Shown piece after piece: positions 1 to 8,763 of a stretch of DNA of 64,000 nucleotides. The stretch spans positions 1 to 64,000 of the forward strand of contig NZ_ML133571.1 in assembly GCF_003985125.1 (NCBI RefSeq). The letters are read 5' to 3'. Position numbers and translations under genes: made by a program. The stretch comes from Rhizobium phaseoli. Lineage in GTDB: Bacteria > Pseudomonadota > Alphaproteobacteria > Rhizobiales > Rhizobiaceae. Numbering within the stretch: the stretch's first letter is position 1; each line of letters begins with the position of its first letter. Below the pieces are notes generated by a model that was not told where the DNA came from, searched no databases, and was given only the letters and a program-made list of their open reading frames with translations.

Positions 1-82
1 TGCTCACCTCTTGATAGCTACGCTCGCCATTCCCGTAAAACTCAACAACAGACTGCTTGAAAGCCAGGCTGTATTTGGACAT
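1..82 (-). CDS. IS3-family transposase OrfA, N-terminal fragment
   Basis: Reading leftward from an ATG at 80-82, the frame stays open to the window edge and encodes about 27 residues beginning MSKYSLAFKQSVVEFY. This matches the start of the helix-turn-helix OrfA (IS150/IS3 type) that recognises the element's ends. It lies just inside an IS terminus at 127. The gene is partial only because the window ends, so I cannot tell whether OrfA/OrfB and the ribosomal frameshift are intact. Confidence 0.75.
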   Translation of the reverse strand, partial: MSKYSLAFKQSVVEFYGNGERSYQEVS

Positions 83-127
83 GCAAAACCCCCGAAGGTG
101 GATGTCCAACTTTCGGGGGTCAGTTCA
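1..127 (-). mobile_element. Terminal end of an IS3-family insertion sequence
   Basis: On the minus strand the element starts near 127 with TGAACTGACCCCCGAAAGTT and continues to about 102. This is the TG-beginning terminal inverted repeat typical of the IS3 family. The transposase start codon follows about 45 bp inside. Between them lies a hairpin with arms ACCCCCGAA (about 88-96) and TTCGGGGGT (112-120); such end-proximal hairpins can limit transcription or translation entering from outside. The other end and any target-site duplication are outside the window. Confidence 0.75.
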
Positions 128-189
128 CTCTCCCAGCGAGGCCTTTTTCTTTTTGGCAGCAAATCCGGCTTTTGTTTTTCGTTGGGAAG

Positions 190-221
190 CCCCTCATCCG
201 GCTGCCGCCACCTTCTCCCCG
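190..221. repeat. Fragment of a rhizobial interspersed repeat (RIME-like)
   Basis: The stretch begins CCCTCATCCGGCTGCCGCC and ends CCTTCTCCCCG. It resembles the recurrent mosaic palindromes found between genes in rhizobia. Only one arm is recognisable here, between the IS end and the IalB-like gene, so it may be a truncated copy. Recognition is from memory of the motif, not a search. Confidence 0.35.
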
Positions 222-271
222 TAAACGGAACATACAACCGAGGCGCACAGCCGAGCCAAAACAACAGTTTA

Positions 272-302
272 CCAACAAAAAACCCGGCCTGAGGCCGGGT
301 TT
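272..302 (-). terminator. Rho-independent terminator of the IalB-like gene
   Basis: Perfect stem AAACCCGGCC (280-289) / GGCCGGGTTT (293-302) with a 3-nt loop. Read on the minus strand it is followed by a T-rich run. It lies 22 bp beyond the stop codon of the minus-strand gene at 324. Confidence 0.85.
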
Positions 303-323
303 CTATTCGATATGGCAGCAGGA

Positions 324-977
324 TTACTGCGCCTTGGCGGCCTTCTGGGCGTCTTCCAGCTTCTTGCGGGCTTCCTCGGCCTTCTTCTGCATGCCTTCCT
401 GCAGGCTGCGCTGCGTGTCGGCGAGCTTGGACTCGGTAACCGGTTCGCCGTCATAAGCGCCGGTGAAGCCTTCGAGCGAGATCTTGATCGGGTTCGGGGC
501 GCGGCGGAAGTTGATCGAGGTGAAGATCACGTCGCTGCCCTTCTTGAGGCTGGCGATCATCGCATCGGTCAGCGGGATTTCGGCAGTGCACTTGTCCGGT
601 AGGCAGACGGCGTAATCGAGCTTCTGACCCTTGCCGCCATCGATCTGCATCATGATGCCGGGGGGAATCAGGCGCGCGGTCGGAACGGAAACCTGCAGGA
701 GCTTACGGTTGATCTTGCCGGTGACCGAGATCAGGCCGACGGCCGTGACGAGCTGGCCACCATTGGCGAGGATCAGGTTCTGGACGACACAGATGTCGTT
801 GTCTTCCTGCTTGCTGCAGGTCTTGTACCAACCAAGCTTGGGACCGCCGACGCCCTGAGCCGGAGCCTGTGCCCCCGCATCCTGGGCGAAGGAGGAGACC
901 GGAGCCGAAGCGGCGCCGAACATCACTGCCAGAACGGACAGTGCTGCCCGCATTTTCTTTTCAGACTTGAACATCAT
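324..977 (-). CDS. Invasion-associated locus B (IalB) family exported protein
   Basis: 217 residues. The start at 977 (ATG ATG) was chosen because AGGAG lies 12 nt upstream; an open extension to 1100 has no such signal. The N-terminus is basic then hydrophobic and Ala-rich, ending near SSFAQD, as expected for a cleaved signal peptide. The mature part carries the IalB-type core, with GWYKTCSKQ, ICVVQN and a C-x5-C pair (VCLPDKCT); the four cysteines could form disulfides. The C-terminus is a charged Lys/Glu/Ala-rich tail. Family members are periplasmic or surface proteins linked to host-cell entry in Bartonella; their role in rhizobia is unclear. Monocistronic with its own terminator. Confidence 0.8.
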   Translation of the reverse strand: MMFKSEKKMRAALSVLAVMFGAASAPVSSFAQDAGAQAPAQGVGGPKLGWYKTCSKQEDNDICVVQNLILANGGQLVTAVGLISVTGKINRKLLQVSVPTARLIPPGIMMQIDGGKGQKLDYAVCLPDKCTAEIPLTDAMIASLKKGSDVIFTSINFRRAPNPIKISLEGFTGAYDGEPVTESKLADTQRSLQEGMQKKAEEARKKLEDAQKAAKAQ

Positions 978-1265
978 AACGAATTCCGTCTCCTGATATC
1001 CGTTCGGGGCAGCGACCTGCCGCCCCAACCATCGGGTCGTTCGGCACTCCACCTCATGGAAAAATGAGGCAAATGCATGACCCCGAAACTTCGGGTTCAC
1101 CTGTTACATTGCAGCGTTCAAGATATCCAGCATTTCTTTGGCAATTCGCGCAGCTATTTCATCGCCCGTGCCAAAGAAATCGCGCCCGCGTGTTGGAATC
1201 GGTCGACCCCATGCTAATCTCCGGCGTGAATCGTGCCCATTTTCGCGGATTTCAAGGATTGCCGA

Positions 1266-3068
1266 ATGCTCCGGATCGTCGTCCCCCTCGTCCTCTCGCT
1301 GCTCTGCGGCACCGTCGCCGCCGAACCGCTGCACGGCATTGCGATGCATGGCGCGCCGGCCCTCCCGCCTGACTACAAACACTTCCCCTACGTCAATCCC
1401 GACGTCAAGAAGGGCGGCAAGATCACCTATGGCGTCGTCGGCACCTTCGACAACCTCAATCCATTCATTTTGAAGAGCATGCGCACGACAGCACGCGGCA
1501 TGTGGGACCCGGACTATGGCAATCTCGTCTACGAATCGCTGATGCAGCGCTCCAGGGACGAGCCCTTCACGCTTTACGGTCTGCTGGCAGAAACGGTCGA
1601 ATGGGACGACGACAGGAGCTTCATCCAGTTCAACCTCAATCCGAAGGCGAAATGGGCCGATGGGCAACCGGTGACGCCCGAGGATGTGATGTTCAGCTTC
1701 GAGCTGTTGCGTGACAAAGGCCGCGTGCCTTTCTCCAACCGCCTCAAGGTCGTCGCCAAAATGGAAAAAGTCGGCGAACACAGCGTGCGCTTTACCTTCA
1801 ATGACAAGGCCGACCGAGAGACGCCTTTGATTTTCGGCCTTTTCCCGGTACTGCCGAAACATGCGATCGATCCCGAAGCCTTTGACCGCACATCGCTGAC
1901 TCCGCCGGTCGGTTCGGGTCCCTACAAGGTGAAGACGGTGAAGCCTGGGGAAAGCGTCACTTATGAGCGCGACCCCAACTACTGGGGTAAGGACATTCCT
2001 GCCAAGGTCGGCACCGACAATTACGATCAGATCACCGTCCAGTATTATCTGCAGGACACGACGCTGTTCGAGGCCTTCAAGAAGGGCGATGTCGACATCT
2101 ATCCCGACGGCAATCCTGGCCACTGGGCCAATGCCTATAGCTTCCCGGCAGTCACCTCGGGCGCTATCGTCAAGGACGTGTTCACGCCGAAACTGCCGAG
2201 CGGCATGCTCGGCTTCGTCTTCAACACACGCCGACCGATCTTTGCCGATCCGAAGGTGCGCGAAGGCCTGTCGCTGGTGTTCGATTTCGAATGGGCGAAC
2301 AAGAACCTCTATTCCGGCGCCTATAAGCGCACGCAGAGCTTCTGGCAGAATTCCGAGCTTTCGAGCTTCGGCGTTCCCGCCAATGCCGCGGAGCTTGCGT
2401 TGCTCGGGCCGATCAAGGATAGAATCGCGCCTGATATTCTCGACGGCACCTACAAGCTGCCGGTCACCGACGGCTCCGGCCGCGACCGCAACGTGCTGAA
2501 GCAGGCGGTCGAGCGGTTGAAACAGGGCGGCTATACGATCCAGGGCGGCAAGATGGCCGATGCCTCGGGGCGCCAGCTCGCCTTTGAAATCATGACGCAG
2601 AATGCCGACCAGGAGAAGCTCGCCGTCGCTTACCAGCGTTCGCTGCAGGCGATCGGCATCGCCGCGTCGATCCGCACGGTCGATGATTCGCAGTATCAGA
2701 GCCGCACGAACAGCTTCGATTACGACATGATCATGAAGTCGTTTACCTCTTCGCTGTCACCTGGAAACGAGCAGCTCGGCCGCTGGTCTTCGGTTGCCCG
2801 CGCGCGCGAGGGCTCGGACAGCTTTGCCGGCGCCAACGATCCCGATCTCGACACGCTGATCGACCATCTGTTGAGGGCGCGCTCGGCGGAAGATTTCACG
2901 GCGGCGGTGCGCGCCTACGACCGGCTGCTGCTATCGAGCCACTACGTGCTGCCGCTTTATCATATGGACCAACAATGGGTGGCGCGCAGCAAGCGCGTCG
3001 GCCATCCCGACACCGTACCCCTTTACGGCTATCAGCTGCCGATATGGTGGGATACAAGCGCCCAATAG
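1266..3068 (+). CDS. ABC transporter family 5 solute-binding protein (YejA-like)
   Basis: 600 residues. The start at 1266 is preferred over an in-frame ATG at 1233 because AAGGA precedes it and the protein then begins with a signal peptide (MLRIVVPLVLSLLCGTVAA, about residues 1-19). The mature protein has the SBP_bac_5 architecture: a lobe opening with DYKHFPYVNPDVKKGGK, then KAKWADGQPVTPEDV and GSGPYKV. The N-terminal features are closest to periplasmic YejA-type binders of oligopeptides or microcin C-like peptides. No permease or ATPase gene is adjacent, so it is either an orphan binder or serves a transporter elsewhere. A perfect stem-loop follows the stop codon. The family is certain; the ligand is inference. 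Confidence 0.85.
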   Translation: MLRIVVPLVLSLLCGTVAAEPLHGIAMHGAPALPPDYKHFPYVNPDVKKGGKITYGVVGTFDNLNPFILKSMRTTARGMWDPDYGNLVYESLMQRSRDEPFTLYGLLAETVEWDDDRSFIQFNLNPKAKWADGQPVTPEDVMFSFELLRDKGRVPFSNRLKVVAKMEKVGEHSVRFTFNDKADRETPLIFGLFPVLPKHAIDPEAFDRTSLTPPVGSGPYKVKTVKPGESVTYERDPNYWGKDIPAKVGTDNYDQITVQYYLQDTTLFEAFKKGDVDIYPDGNPGHWANAYSFPAVTSGAIVKDVFTPKLPSGMLGFVFNTRRPIFADPKVREGLSLVFDFEWANKNLYSGAYKRTQSFWQNSELSSFGVPANAAELALLGPIKDRIAPDILDGTYKLPVTDGSGRDRNVLKQAVERLKQGGYTIQGGKMADASGRQLAFEIMTQNADQEKLAVAYQRSLQAIGIAASIRTVDDSQYQSRTNSFDYDMIMKSFTSSLSPGNEQLGRWSSVARAREGSDSFAGANDPDLDTLIDHLLRARSAEDFTAAVRAYDRLLLSSHYVLPLYHMDQQWVARSKRVGHPDTVPLYGYQLPIWWDTSAQ

Positions 3069-3092
3069 AAGCGGCCGAACGCCTCGGCCCGA

Positions 3093-3109
3093 TGTCTCCT
3101 TTGGAGACA
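3093..3109 (+). other. Intercistronic stem-loop after the solute-binding gene
   Basis: Perfect 7-bp stem TGTCTCC (3093-3099) / GGAGACA (3103-3109) with a TTT loop, in the 63-bp gap between the solute-binding gene and the DsbA-like gene. There is no U-tract, so it may act as an mRNA 3'-end stabiliser or weak attenuator rather than a full terminator. Confidence 0.6.
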
Positions 3110-3131
3110 CACAGAAATAAGGAAGATCATC

Positions 3132-3803
3132 ATGGAGCGTATCACCATCGACGTCGTCTCGGATGTCGTCTGCCCGTGGTGCTATCTCGGCAAAGCGCGG
3201 CTGGAGCTTGCCATTGCCGAGGTGCAGGACGAGATCGGCGTCGACATCAACTGGCGGCCGTACCGGCTCAACCCCGATTACCCCAAGGAAGGGGTCGACC
3301 AGAAGAAGGCGCTGGCCGAGAAGCTCGGCGGCGAGGAGCGCGTGGCGCAGGCGCATAAGATGCTGACCGATCTCGGCCGCGAGGTCGGCATCGCCTTCGA
3401 TTTCGAAGCGATCAAGATCGGACCGAACACGCTCGATGCGCATCGGCTGATCCATTGGGCGATGATCGAAGGCCGCGAGGCACAGGACAAGGTCGTCGCG
3501 GCGCTGTTCAAGGCCAATTTCGAGGAAGGCCGCAATGTCGGCGACCACGCGGTGCTGCTCGATATCGCTGAAAAGGCCGGCCTCGACCGCTCGGTTATCG
3601 CCTCGCTGCTCGCCTCCGACGCGGATCGTGATTTGATCGTCGCCGAAATCAAGGCGGCGCAGGAAATGGGCGTCAACGGCGTGCCCTTCTTCATCTTCGA
3701 CCAGCAATATGCGGTCAGTGGCGCGCAGACACCCGATGTTCTGGCGGGTGCGCTACGCGATATTGCCAAGGCGAAGGCCGAAGCGCGGTCGGGGCTCAAC
3801 TGA
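3132..3803 (+). CDS. DsbA family oxidoreductase (FrnE-like)
   Basis: 223 residues. A thioredoxin-fold thiol oxidoreductase of the FrnE/2-hydroxychromene-2-carboxylate isomerase group. The redox motif C14-P-W-C17 follows the first beta strand (ITIDVVSDVVCPWCYLGK). The cis-proline segment NGVPFFIF lies near residue 187, and the helical insertion typical of the subgroup lies between. There is no signal peptide, so it should be cytoplasmic, unlike true DsbA. AAGGAAG precedes the start. The stop is 7 nt from the next gene, suggesting co-transcription with the GrpB-family gene. The substrate is unknown. Confidence 0.88.
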   Translation: MERITIDVVSDVVCPWCYLGKARLELAIAEVQDEIGVDINWRPYRLNPDYPKEGVDQKKALAEKLGGEERVAQAHKMLTDLGREVGIAFDFEAIKIGPNTLDAHRLIHWAMIEGREAQDKVVAALFKANFEEGRNVGDHAVLLDIAEKAGLDRSVIASLLASDADRDLIVAEIKAAQEMGVNGVPFFIFDQQYAVSGAQTPDVLAGALRDIAKAKAEARSGLN

Positions 3804-3810
3804 GGCGCCG

Positions 3811-4368
3811 ATGCGCATCGAGATTAAAGAGCCGCAACAAAGCTGGATAGAAGATTTCGCAGCGCTCAAGCGCGCCATCATGCGCGCAGCCCCTGCCGGA
3901 GCCTATCTGCATCACATCGGATCGACGGCCATCCCCGGCCTTCCCGCGAAGGATATCATCGATATCCAGTTGACCGTGAACGATCTGGCCGACGTCGATG
4001 TCGAGGCATTCGAACAGGTCGGTTTCGAGCACAGGCCAATCGTCATCGACCACTGTCCTCCGGGAGCTGAGCTGGCGGAAGGCGAATTGTGCAAGGCCTT
4101 CTATCGCAGCAGAGGACGCCCGGCCAATCTGCACATCCGCGAAAAAGGCCGTTTCAATCAGCGCTACTCTCTTCTCTGTCGCGACTTCCTGCGAGCCCAT
4201 CCGACGGCCGCGAACGCCTATGCGCTGATCAAACAGCGGCTCGCCCAACGCTTTGCCGATGACGTCGACTTCTATTACGACATCAAGGATCCGGTGTTCG
4301 ACATCATCATGGACGGCGCCAATGAATGGGCAAGACTGATCGGCTGGTCAGAACCGCCGGCCGACTGA
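3811..4368 (+). CDS. GrpB family protein (UPF0157, nucleotidyltransferase fold)
   Basis: 185 residues starting at ATG 3811, 7 nt after the upstream stop. An in-frame extension to 3709 lies inside the previous gene and is rejected. It carries the GrpB hallmark HHIGSTAIPGLPAKDIIDIQLTV, where the GST and the two Asp residues resemble the metal-binding site of polymerase-beta-like nucleotidyltransferases. It also has the later family motif NLHIREKG. Members occur alone or fused to dephospho-CoA kinase and their activity is not established. It is convergent with the OsmC gene, 13 bp away. Confidence 0.85.
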   Translation: MRIEIKEPQQSWIEDFAALKRAIMRAAPAGAYLHHIGSTAIPGLPAKDIIDIQLTVNDLADVDVEAFEQVGFEHRPIVIDHCPPGAELAEGELCKAFYRSRGRPANLHIREKGRFNQRYSLLCRDFLRAHPTAANAYALIKQRLAQRFADDVDFYYDIKDPVFDIIMDGANEWARLIGWSEPPAD

Positions 4369-4381
4369 ACGGTATCAGCCT

Positions 4382-4849
4382 TCAGCCCAGAACCGGAATG
4401 CAGCGCACCTCAGTCTTCACCGAATTGGCGATGAAGCATTCATCGTGGGCACGATGATGCAGGGCTTCGAGCTCGCTCAGAGAGAGCTGCTTGTCGCCGG
4501 AGAAGACGACATGCGGGCGGAGCGTCACCACGGTCATGGCGAGGCGGCCTTCGGCATTCTTCTCCATCACACCCTCGGCGGCGTCGGCGTAGCTGTCGAC
4601 GCACAACCCCTTCTTGGCGGCGATCGACAGGAACCAGAGCATGTGGCAGCTGGAGAGCGAGGCGACGAAAGCCTCCTCCGGATCGACAGCGTCTTCGGCA
4701 GAATAGGGCAGCGGAACGACATGCGCCGATGAGGACGCCCTCACCCCGATGCCGCCGTCGAAGGTCCATCGATGGGCGCGGCTGTAGCGATTGTCGATGA
4801 AGGTCTCGCCGCTCCGCTCCCAGTTGATCGTTGCGCCGTATGTCGCCAT
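4382..4849 (-). CDS. OsmC family peroxiredoxin-like protein
   Basis: 155 residues. It has the OsmC/Ohr fold with the two redox cysteines expected of the family: C68 in SLSSCHMLWFL and C138 in HDECFIANS. Members reduce organic hydroperoxides by a two-cysteine mechanism. The N-terminal GETFIDNRYSRAHRWTFDGG and the acidic VDPEEAF before the first Cys match the stand-alone OsmC subgroup rather than Ohr. It starts 16 nt after the mfd stop on the same strand, so it is probably the last gene of an sdhE-mfd-osmC unit. Confidence 0.87.
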   Translation of the reverse strand: MATYGATINWERSGETFIDNRYSRAHRWTFDGGIGVRASSSAHVVPLPYSAEDAVDPEEAFVASLSSCHMLWFLSIAAKKGLCVDSYADAAEGVMEKNAEGRLAMTVVTLRPHVVFSGDKQLSLSELEALHHRAHDECFIANSVKTEVRCIPVLG

Positions 4850-4865
4850 CGCGGTCTCCCTCGGT

Positions 4866-7800
4866 TTACTTCGCCATCTCGGCCAGTTGTGTCATGATCA
4901 CGGCGGCGCCCTGTAGGCGCTTTTCCGGTGTCGGCAGGTCGCGGGTCAGGAACAGGCTGTGATCGGGGCGGATCTTCGCCATCGTGCCCTGCTTGCCGAT
5001 ATAACCGACGAGATTTGCCGGGTTGGGGAATTCCTTGTTGCGGAACTGAACGACCACGCCCTTCGGGCCGGCGTCGAGCTTCTCGACATTGGCGGTGCGG
5101 CAGAGCGACTTGATGTAGACGATCTTGAGGAGATGCTGGACTTCGATCGGCATCGGCCCGAAGCGGTCGATCATCTCGGCGCCGAAGCCGTCGATCTCCT
5201 TGAGCTCGGTGAGTTCGCCGAGACGGCGGTAAAGCGCCATGCGCAGATGCAGATCGGGAACGTAGTCTTCCGGGATCATCACCGTCGTGCCGACGGAGAT
5301 CTGCGGCGACCAGCCGGTATCGTGGATCTCGTCGACGCCCTTGACCTCGGCGACCGCCTCTTCCAGCATCTGCTGGTAGAGTTCGAAGCCGACTTCCTTG
5401 ATGTGGCCGGATTGCTCCTCGCCAAGCAGGTTGCCGGCGCCGCGGATATCGAGGTCGTGACTTGCCAGCTGGAAGCCGGCACCGAGCGTGTCCAGCGACT
5501 GCAGCACCTTCAGCCGGCGGTCGGCCGTTGCCGTCAGCACCTTGTTCACAGGCAGGGTGAACAGCGCGAAGGCGCGCACTTTCGAGCGGCCGACGCGGCC
5601 GCGCAGCTGATAGAGCTGGGCAAGGCCGAACATATCGGCGCGGTGGACGATCAGCGTGTTGGCGGTCGGCACATCAAGGCCGGATTCGACGATGGTGGTC
5701 GACAGCAGCACGTCGTAGCGGCCTTCATAAAAGGCGTTCATGATGTCTTCGAGTTCGCCGGCCGGCATCTGGCCATGAGCGACGGCGACCTTCAGCTCCG
5801 GCACGTCGGACTGCAGGAAGGCATGCACATCGGCGAGGTCGGCAAGCCTCGGACACACATAGAAACTCTGGCCGCCGCGATAGTGCTCGCGCATCAGCGT
5901 CTCGCGGATGACAAGGCTGTCGAAGGGCGAGATGAAGGTGCGCACCGCCATGCGGTCGACCGGCGGCGTGGTGATCAGCGACAGTTCGCGCACCCCGGTC
6001 ATCGCAAGCTGCAGCGTGCGCGGGATGGGTGTCGCCGACAGCGTCAGAACGTGCACGTCGCTCTTCAGCTCCTTCAGCCGCTCCTTGTGCTTGACGCCGA
6101 AATGCTGCTCCTCGTCGATGACCAGCAGGCCGAGATTGGCGAATTTGATGCCGGCGCCGAGCAGCGCATGGGTGCCGACGACGATATCGGTCTTGCCTTC
6201 GGCGACTTCCTTCTTGGTCAGCGCCAGATCCTTGGCGCCGACAAGGCGGGAGGCCTGCTGGACACGAACCGGCAGGCCACGGAATCGCTCGGAAAAAGTC
6301 TTGAAATGCTGGCGGGCAAGCAAGGTCGTCGGCACGACGACGGCAACCTGGACGCCGTTCATCGCGGCGACGAAGGCGGCGCGCAGCGCCACTTCCGTCT
6401 TGCCGAAGCCGACGTCACCGCAGACCAGGCGATCCATCGGCCGGCCAGCGCCGAGATCGGAGCGAACGGCGTCGATGGCATTGTCCTGGTCCTCGGTCTC
6501 GTCATAGGGGAAGCGGGCGGCAAATTCGTCGTAAAGTCCGTCCGGCGTCGTCAGGACAGGCGCATGGCGCGTCAGGCGCTCGGCGGCGATGCGGATCAGG
6601 GCATCGGCCATATCAAGCAGCCGCTTCTTGAGCTTGGCCTTGCGCATCTGCCAGGCGCCGCCGCCGAGCTTGTCGAGTTGCGCGTCAGTCCCCTCGCCGC
6701 CATAGCGCGAGAGCAGGTCGATGTTTTCGACCGGCAGGAAGAGTTTGGCCTCATCGGCATATTGCAGCTCGAGGCAGGCATGCGGGGCGCCTGCCGCCTC
6801 AATGGTCTTCAGCCCGATGAAGCGGCCAATGCCGTGTTCGGCATGGACGACGATCGAGCCTTCGTCCAGGCCCGCGACCTCGGCAATGAAATCGGCGGCG
6901 CGCTTGCGGCGTTTGGAGCGGCGCACCATGCGGTCGCCGAGAATATCTTGCTCGCCGATGACGACGAGATCGCCGGCCTCGAAGCCGGATTCGAGATTGA
7001 GCACGGCGGCCGCCGCCTCGCCTTTGCCCAGCGTGGCGAGATCTTTCAGCGCCTCGACCGGCTTGACCTTTTCCAGGCCATGCTCGTTCAACACCTGCAG
7101 CAGGCGCTCCAGCGAACCTTCGGTCCAGGCGGTTACCAGCACCTTCGCCCCGCCGGCGCGCCGGTCGGCGATGTGCTTTACGACGACGTCGAAAATATTG
7201 ACGCGTTCGGCGTCACCGCCGCCTTCGGCATTCGAGCGGGCCCAGCGCTGGCCCTGGCGGGCCTCGATATTGACGACCCGCCTCGCCTCGCCCTCGATCT
7301 CGTTGAACGGGCTGATGCGGATCGCGCCGAGCGCGTCGAGGGTTTTGGCGAAAAGCTTGCTGTCGAGATAGAGCTGGCCCGGCGTCACCGGCTTGTAGGG
7401 CGTGCCCTGCGCCATCTGGCCCTTGGCCGGCTGGCCGGAATTCAGGCGGGCGTCGAAATAATCGAGGACGAGCTTGGAGCGCTCCTGCGCCGCCTCACGC
7501 ACCGTGTGGTCGGTGACGACACGGAAACCGCTGAGATAATCGAAGACGGTATCGAGCTTCTCGTAGAACAGCGGCAGCCAATGCTCCATGCCGGGATAAC
7601 GGCGACCTTCGGAGACGGCGAGATAAAGCGCATCATCGCGCGTCGTCGCGCCGAAAGCCGAGAGGTAGTTCTTGCGGAAGCGGCTGATCGTATCCGGCGT
7701 GAGCGTCACCTCGCTCATCGGATTGAGATCGAGTGAGCGCACTTGGCCGGTGGTGCGCTGGCTCGCCGGATCGAAGCTGCGAATCGATTCCAGCGTGTCG

Positions 7801-8369
7801 CCGAAGAAATCGAGGCGGACTGGTTCTTCCGACCCCGGCACAAAGACATCGAGGATGCCGCCGCGCACGGCATATTCGCCGACCTCGCGCACGGTCGCAA
7901 CGCGGTCGAAGCCATTGCGCTCCAGGCGCCCAGCCAAATCGTCCATGCGCAGCTGGTTGCCGGGACGGGCCGAAAAGCTCAGGCTTTCAATGACATCCTG
8001 CGGCGCCACCTTCTGCAGCATGGCATTGGCGGTGACGAGCACGATGGCCGCATGCGGCTTTTTGCGATGGGCGATGAGGCCGCCGAGTGCGGCAAGCCGG
8101 CGGGCCGAGGTATCGGCGCTCGGCGAGACGCGGTCATAGGGCAAACAGTCCCAAGCCGGCAGGGTGAGAACCGGAATGTCGGGGGCGACGAAGCCCAGCA
8201 TCTGCTCGAGATCGGCCATGCGGTGGCCGTCCGACATGACATAGGCGACCGGCTCTCCCGTGCGGGCGAGTTCGGCGAGCAGCAGCGGTTCGAGGCCGGC
8301 AGGCACATTGCCGATCGTCAGCGGCTCGGCAATGGCCGCAAGCTTCTTCGCATCGAAACCAGGGATCAT
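4866..8369 (-). CDS. mfd: Transcription-repair coupling factor Mfd
   Basis: 1167 residues, full length for the family. Mfd displaces RNA polymerase stalled at DNA damage and recruits UvrA. In order: a UvrB-like N-terminal module (about 1-350), an RNA polymerase-interacting domain (about 490-560, around GSIVVHAEHGIGRFIGLK), RecG-like motor domains with Walker A GDVGFGKT near 650 and the DEEQ box near 750, the RGRVGRS helicase motif VI, and a C-terminal TRCF domain with the UvrA-inhibitory surface. The start ATG overlaps the sdhE stop as ATGA (8366-8369), implying translational coupling. Confidence 0.97.
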   Translation of the reverse strand: MIPGFDAKKLAAIAEPLTIGNVPAGLEPLLLAELARTGEPVAYVMSDGHRMADLEQMLGFVAPDIPVLTLPAWDCLPYDRVSPSADTSARRLAALGGLIAHRKKPHAAIVLVTANAMLQKVAPQDVIESLSFSARPGNQLRMDDLAGRLERNGFDRVATVREVGEYAVRGGILDVFVPGSEEPVRLDFFGDTLESIRSFDPASQRTTGQVRSLDLNPMSEVTLTPDTISRFRKNYLSAFGATTRDDALYLAVSEGRRYPGMEHWLPLFYEKLDTVFDYLSGFRVVTDHTVREAAQERSKLVLDYFDARLNSGQPAKGQMAQGTPYKPVTPGQLYLDSKLFAKTLDALGAIRISPFNEIEGEARRVVNIEARQGQRWARSNAEGGGDAERVNIFDVVVKHIADRRAGGAKVLVTAWTEGSLERLLQVLNEHGLEKVKPVEALKDLATLGKGEAAAAVLNLESGFEAGDLVVIGEQDILGDRMVRRSKRRKRAADFIAEVAGLDEGSIVVHAEHGIGRFIGLKTIEAAGAPHACLELQYADEAKLFLPVENIDLLSRYGGEGTDAQLDKLGGGAWQMRKAKLKKRLLDMADALIRIAAERLTRHAPVLTTPDGLYDEFAARFPYDETEDQDNAIDAVRSDLGAGRPMDRLVCGDVGFGKTEVALRAAFVAAMNGVQVAVVVPTTLLARQHFKTFSERFRGLPVRVQQASRLVGAKDLALTKKEVAEGKTDIVVGTHALLGAGIKFANLGLLVIDEEQHFGVKHKERLKELKSDVHVLTLSATPIPRTLQLAMTGVRELSLITTPPVDRMAVRTFISPFDSLVIRETLMREHYRGGQSFYVCPRLADLADVHAFLQSDVPELKVAVAHGQMPAGELEDIMNAFYEGRYDVLLSTTIVESGLDVPTANTLIVHRADMFGLAQLYQLRGRVGRSKVRAFALFTLPVNKVLTATADRRLKVLQSLDTLGAGFQLASHDLDIRGAGNLLGEEQSGHIKEVGFELYQQMLEEAVAEVKGVDEIHDTGWSPQISVGTTVMIPEDYVPDLHLRMALYRRLGELTELKEIDGFGAEMIDRFGPMPIEVQHLLKIVYIKSLCRTANVEKLDAGPKGVVVQFRNKEFPNPANLVGYIGKQGTMAKIRPDHSLFLTRDLPTPEKRLQGAAVIMTQLAEMAK

Positions 8370-8671
8370 TCCGGCGTCCTGAGGGGCTTGTCGAAATCGG
8401 GCGTATAGGCGGCAAGGCGGGCAAACATCGGTGTCTGAAAACGCTCAGGCACCGGCCAGGTTCCCATGATCCAGCGGACCAGGTCATTATCCTCTTCGGC
8501 CATGATCGTCTCGAACTCGTCGAGCTCTGCGTCCGAAAGCGTCGCGATCTCGGCTTCGGCGAACTGGCCGAAGACCAGATCCATCTCGCGGATGCCGCGA
8601 TGCCAGCAGCGGAAAAGGATCCGGCGGCGGCGCGGGTCGAGACCGGCACTCGTGAGCGTGACACCTGTCAT
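8366..8671 (-). CDS. sdhE: Succinate dehydrogenase assembly factor 2 (SdhE family)
   Basis: 101 residues from the start at 8671, chosen because CAGGAAGG sits 6 nt upstream; an upstream ATG at 8749 would overlap the recG promoter region. It carries the family signature RRRILFRCWHRGIREMDLVFG, whose RGxxE core (RGIRE) is needed for FAD attachment to SdhA, followed by the acidic DELDEFE segment and WIMG. It promotes flavinylation of succinate dehydrogenase. It overlaps mfd by four bases and is divergent from recG. Confidence 0.92.
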   Translation of the reverse strand: MTGVTLTSAGLDPRRRRILFRCWHRGIREMDLVFGQFAEAEIATLSDAELDEFETIMAEEDNDLVRWIMGTWPVPERFQTPMFARLAAYTPDFDKPLRTPE

Positions 8672-8763
8672 GGCATTACCTTCCTGTTGATGCGCCTCTA
8701 TAGACCCTGGAAAGCGGCTTGTCAGCCTTGCCAAGGCCGCATTGTTCATCGCATTTTGACCGC

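Noticed and set aside
1104..2123. Open frame of 339 codons opposite the first solute-binding gene
   Set aside because: Antisense shadow of the binding-protein gene; lacks a ribosome site and any recognisable domain.
4959..7736. Open frame of 925 codons on the plus strand opposite mfd
   Set aside because: It is a codon-bias shadow of mfd: no ribosome site, no family features, and high-GC genes routinely leave long antisense frames.
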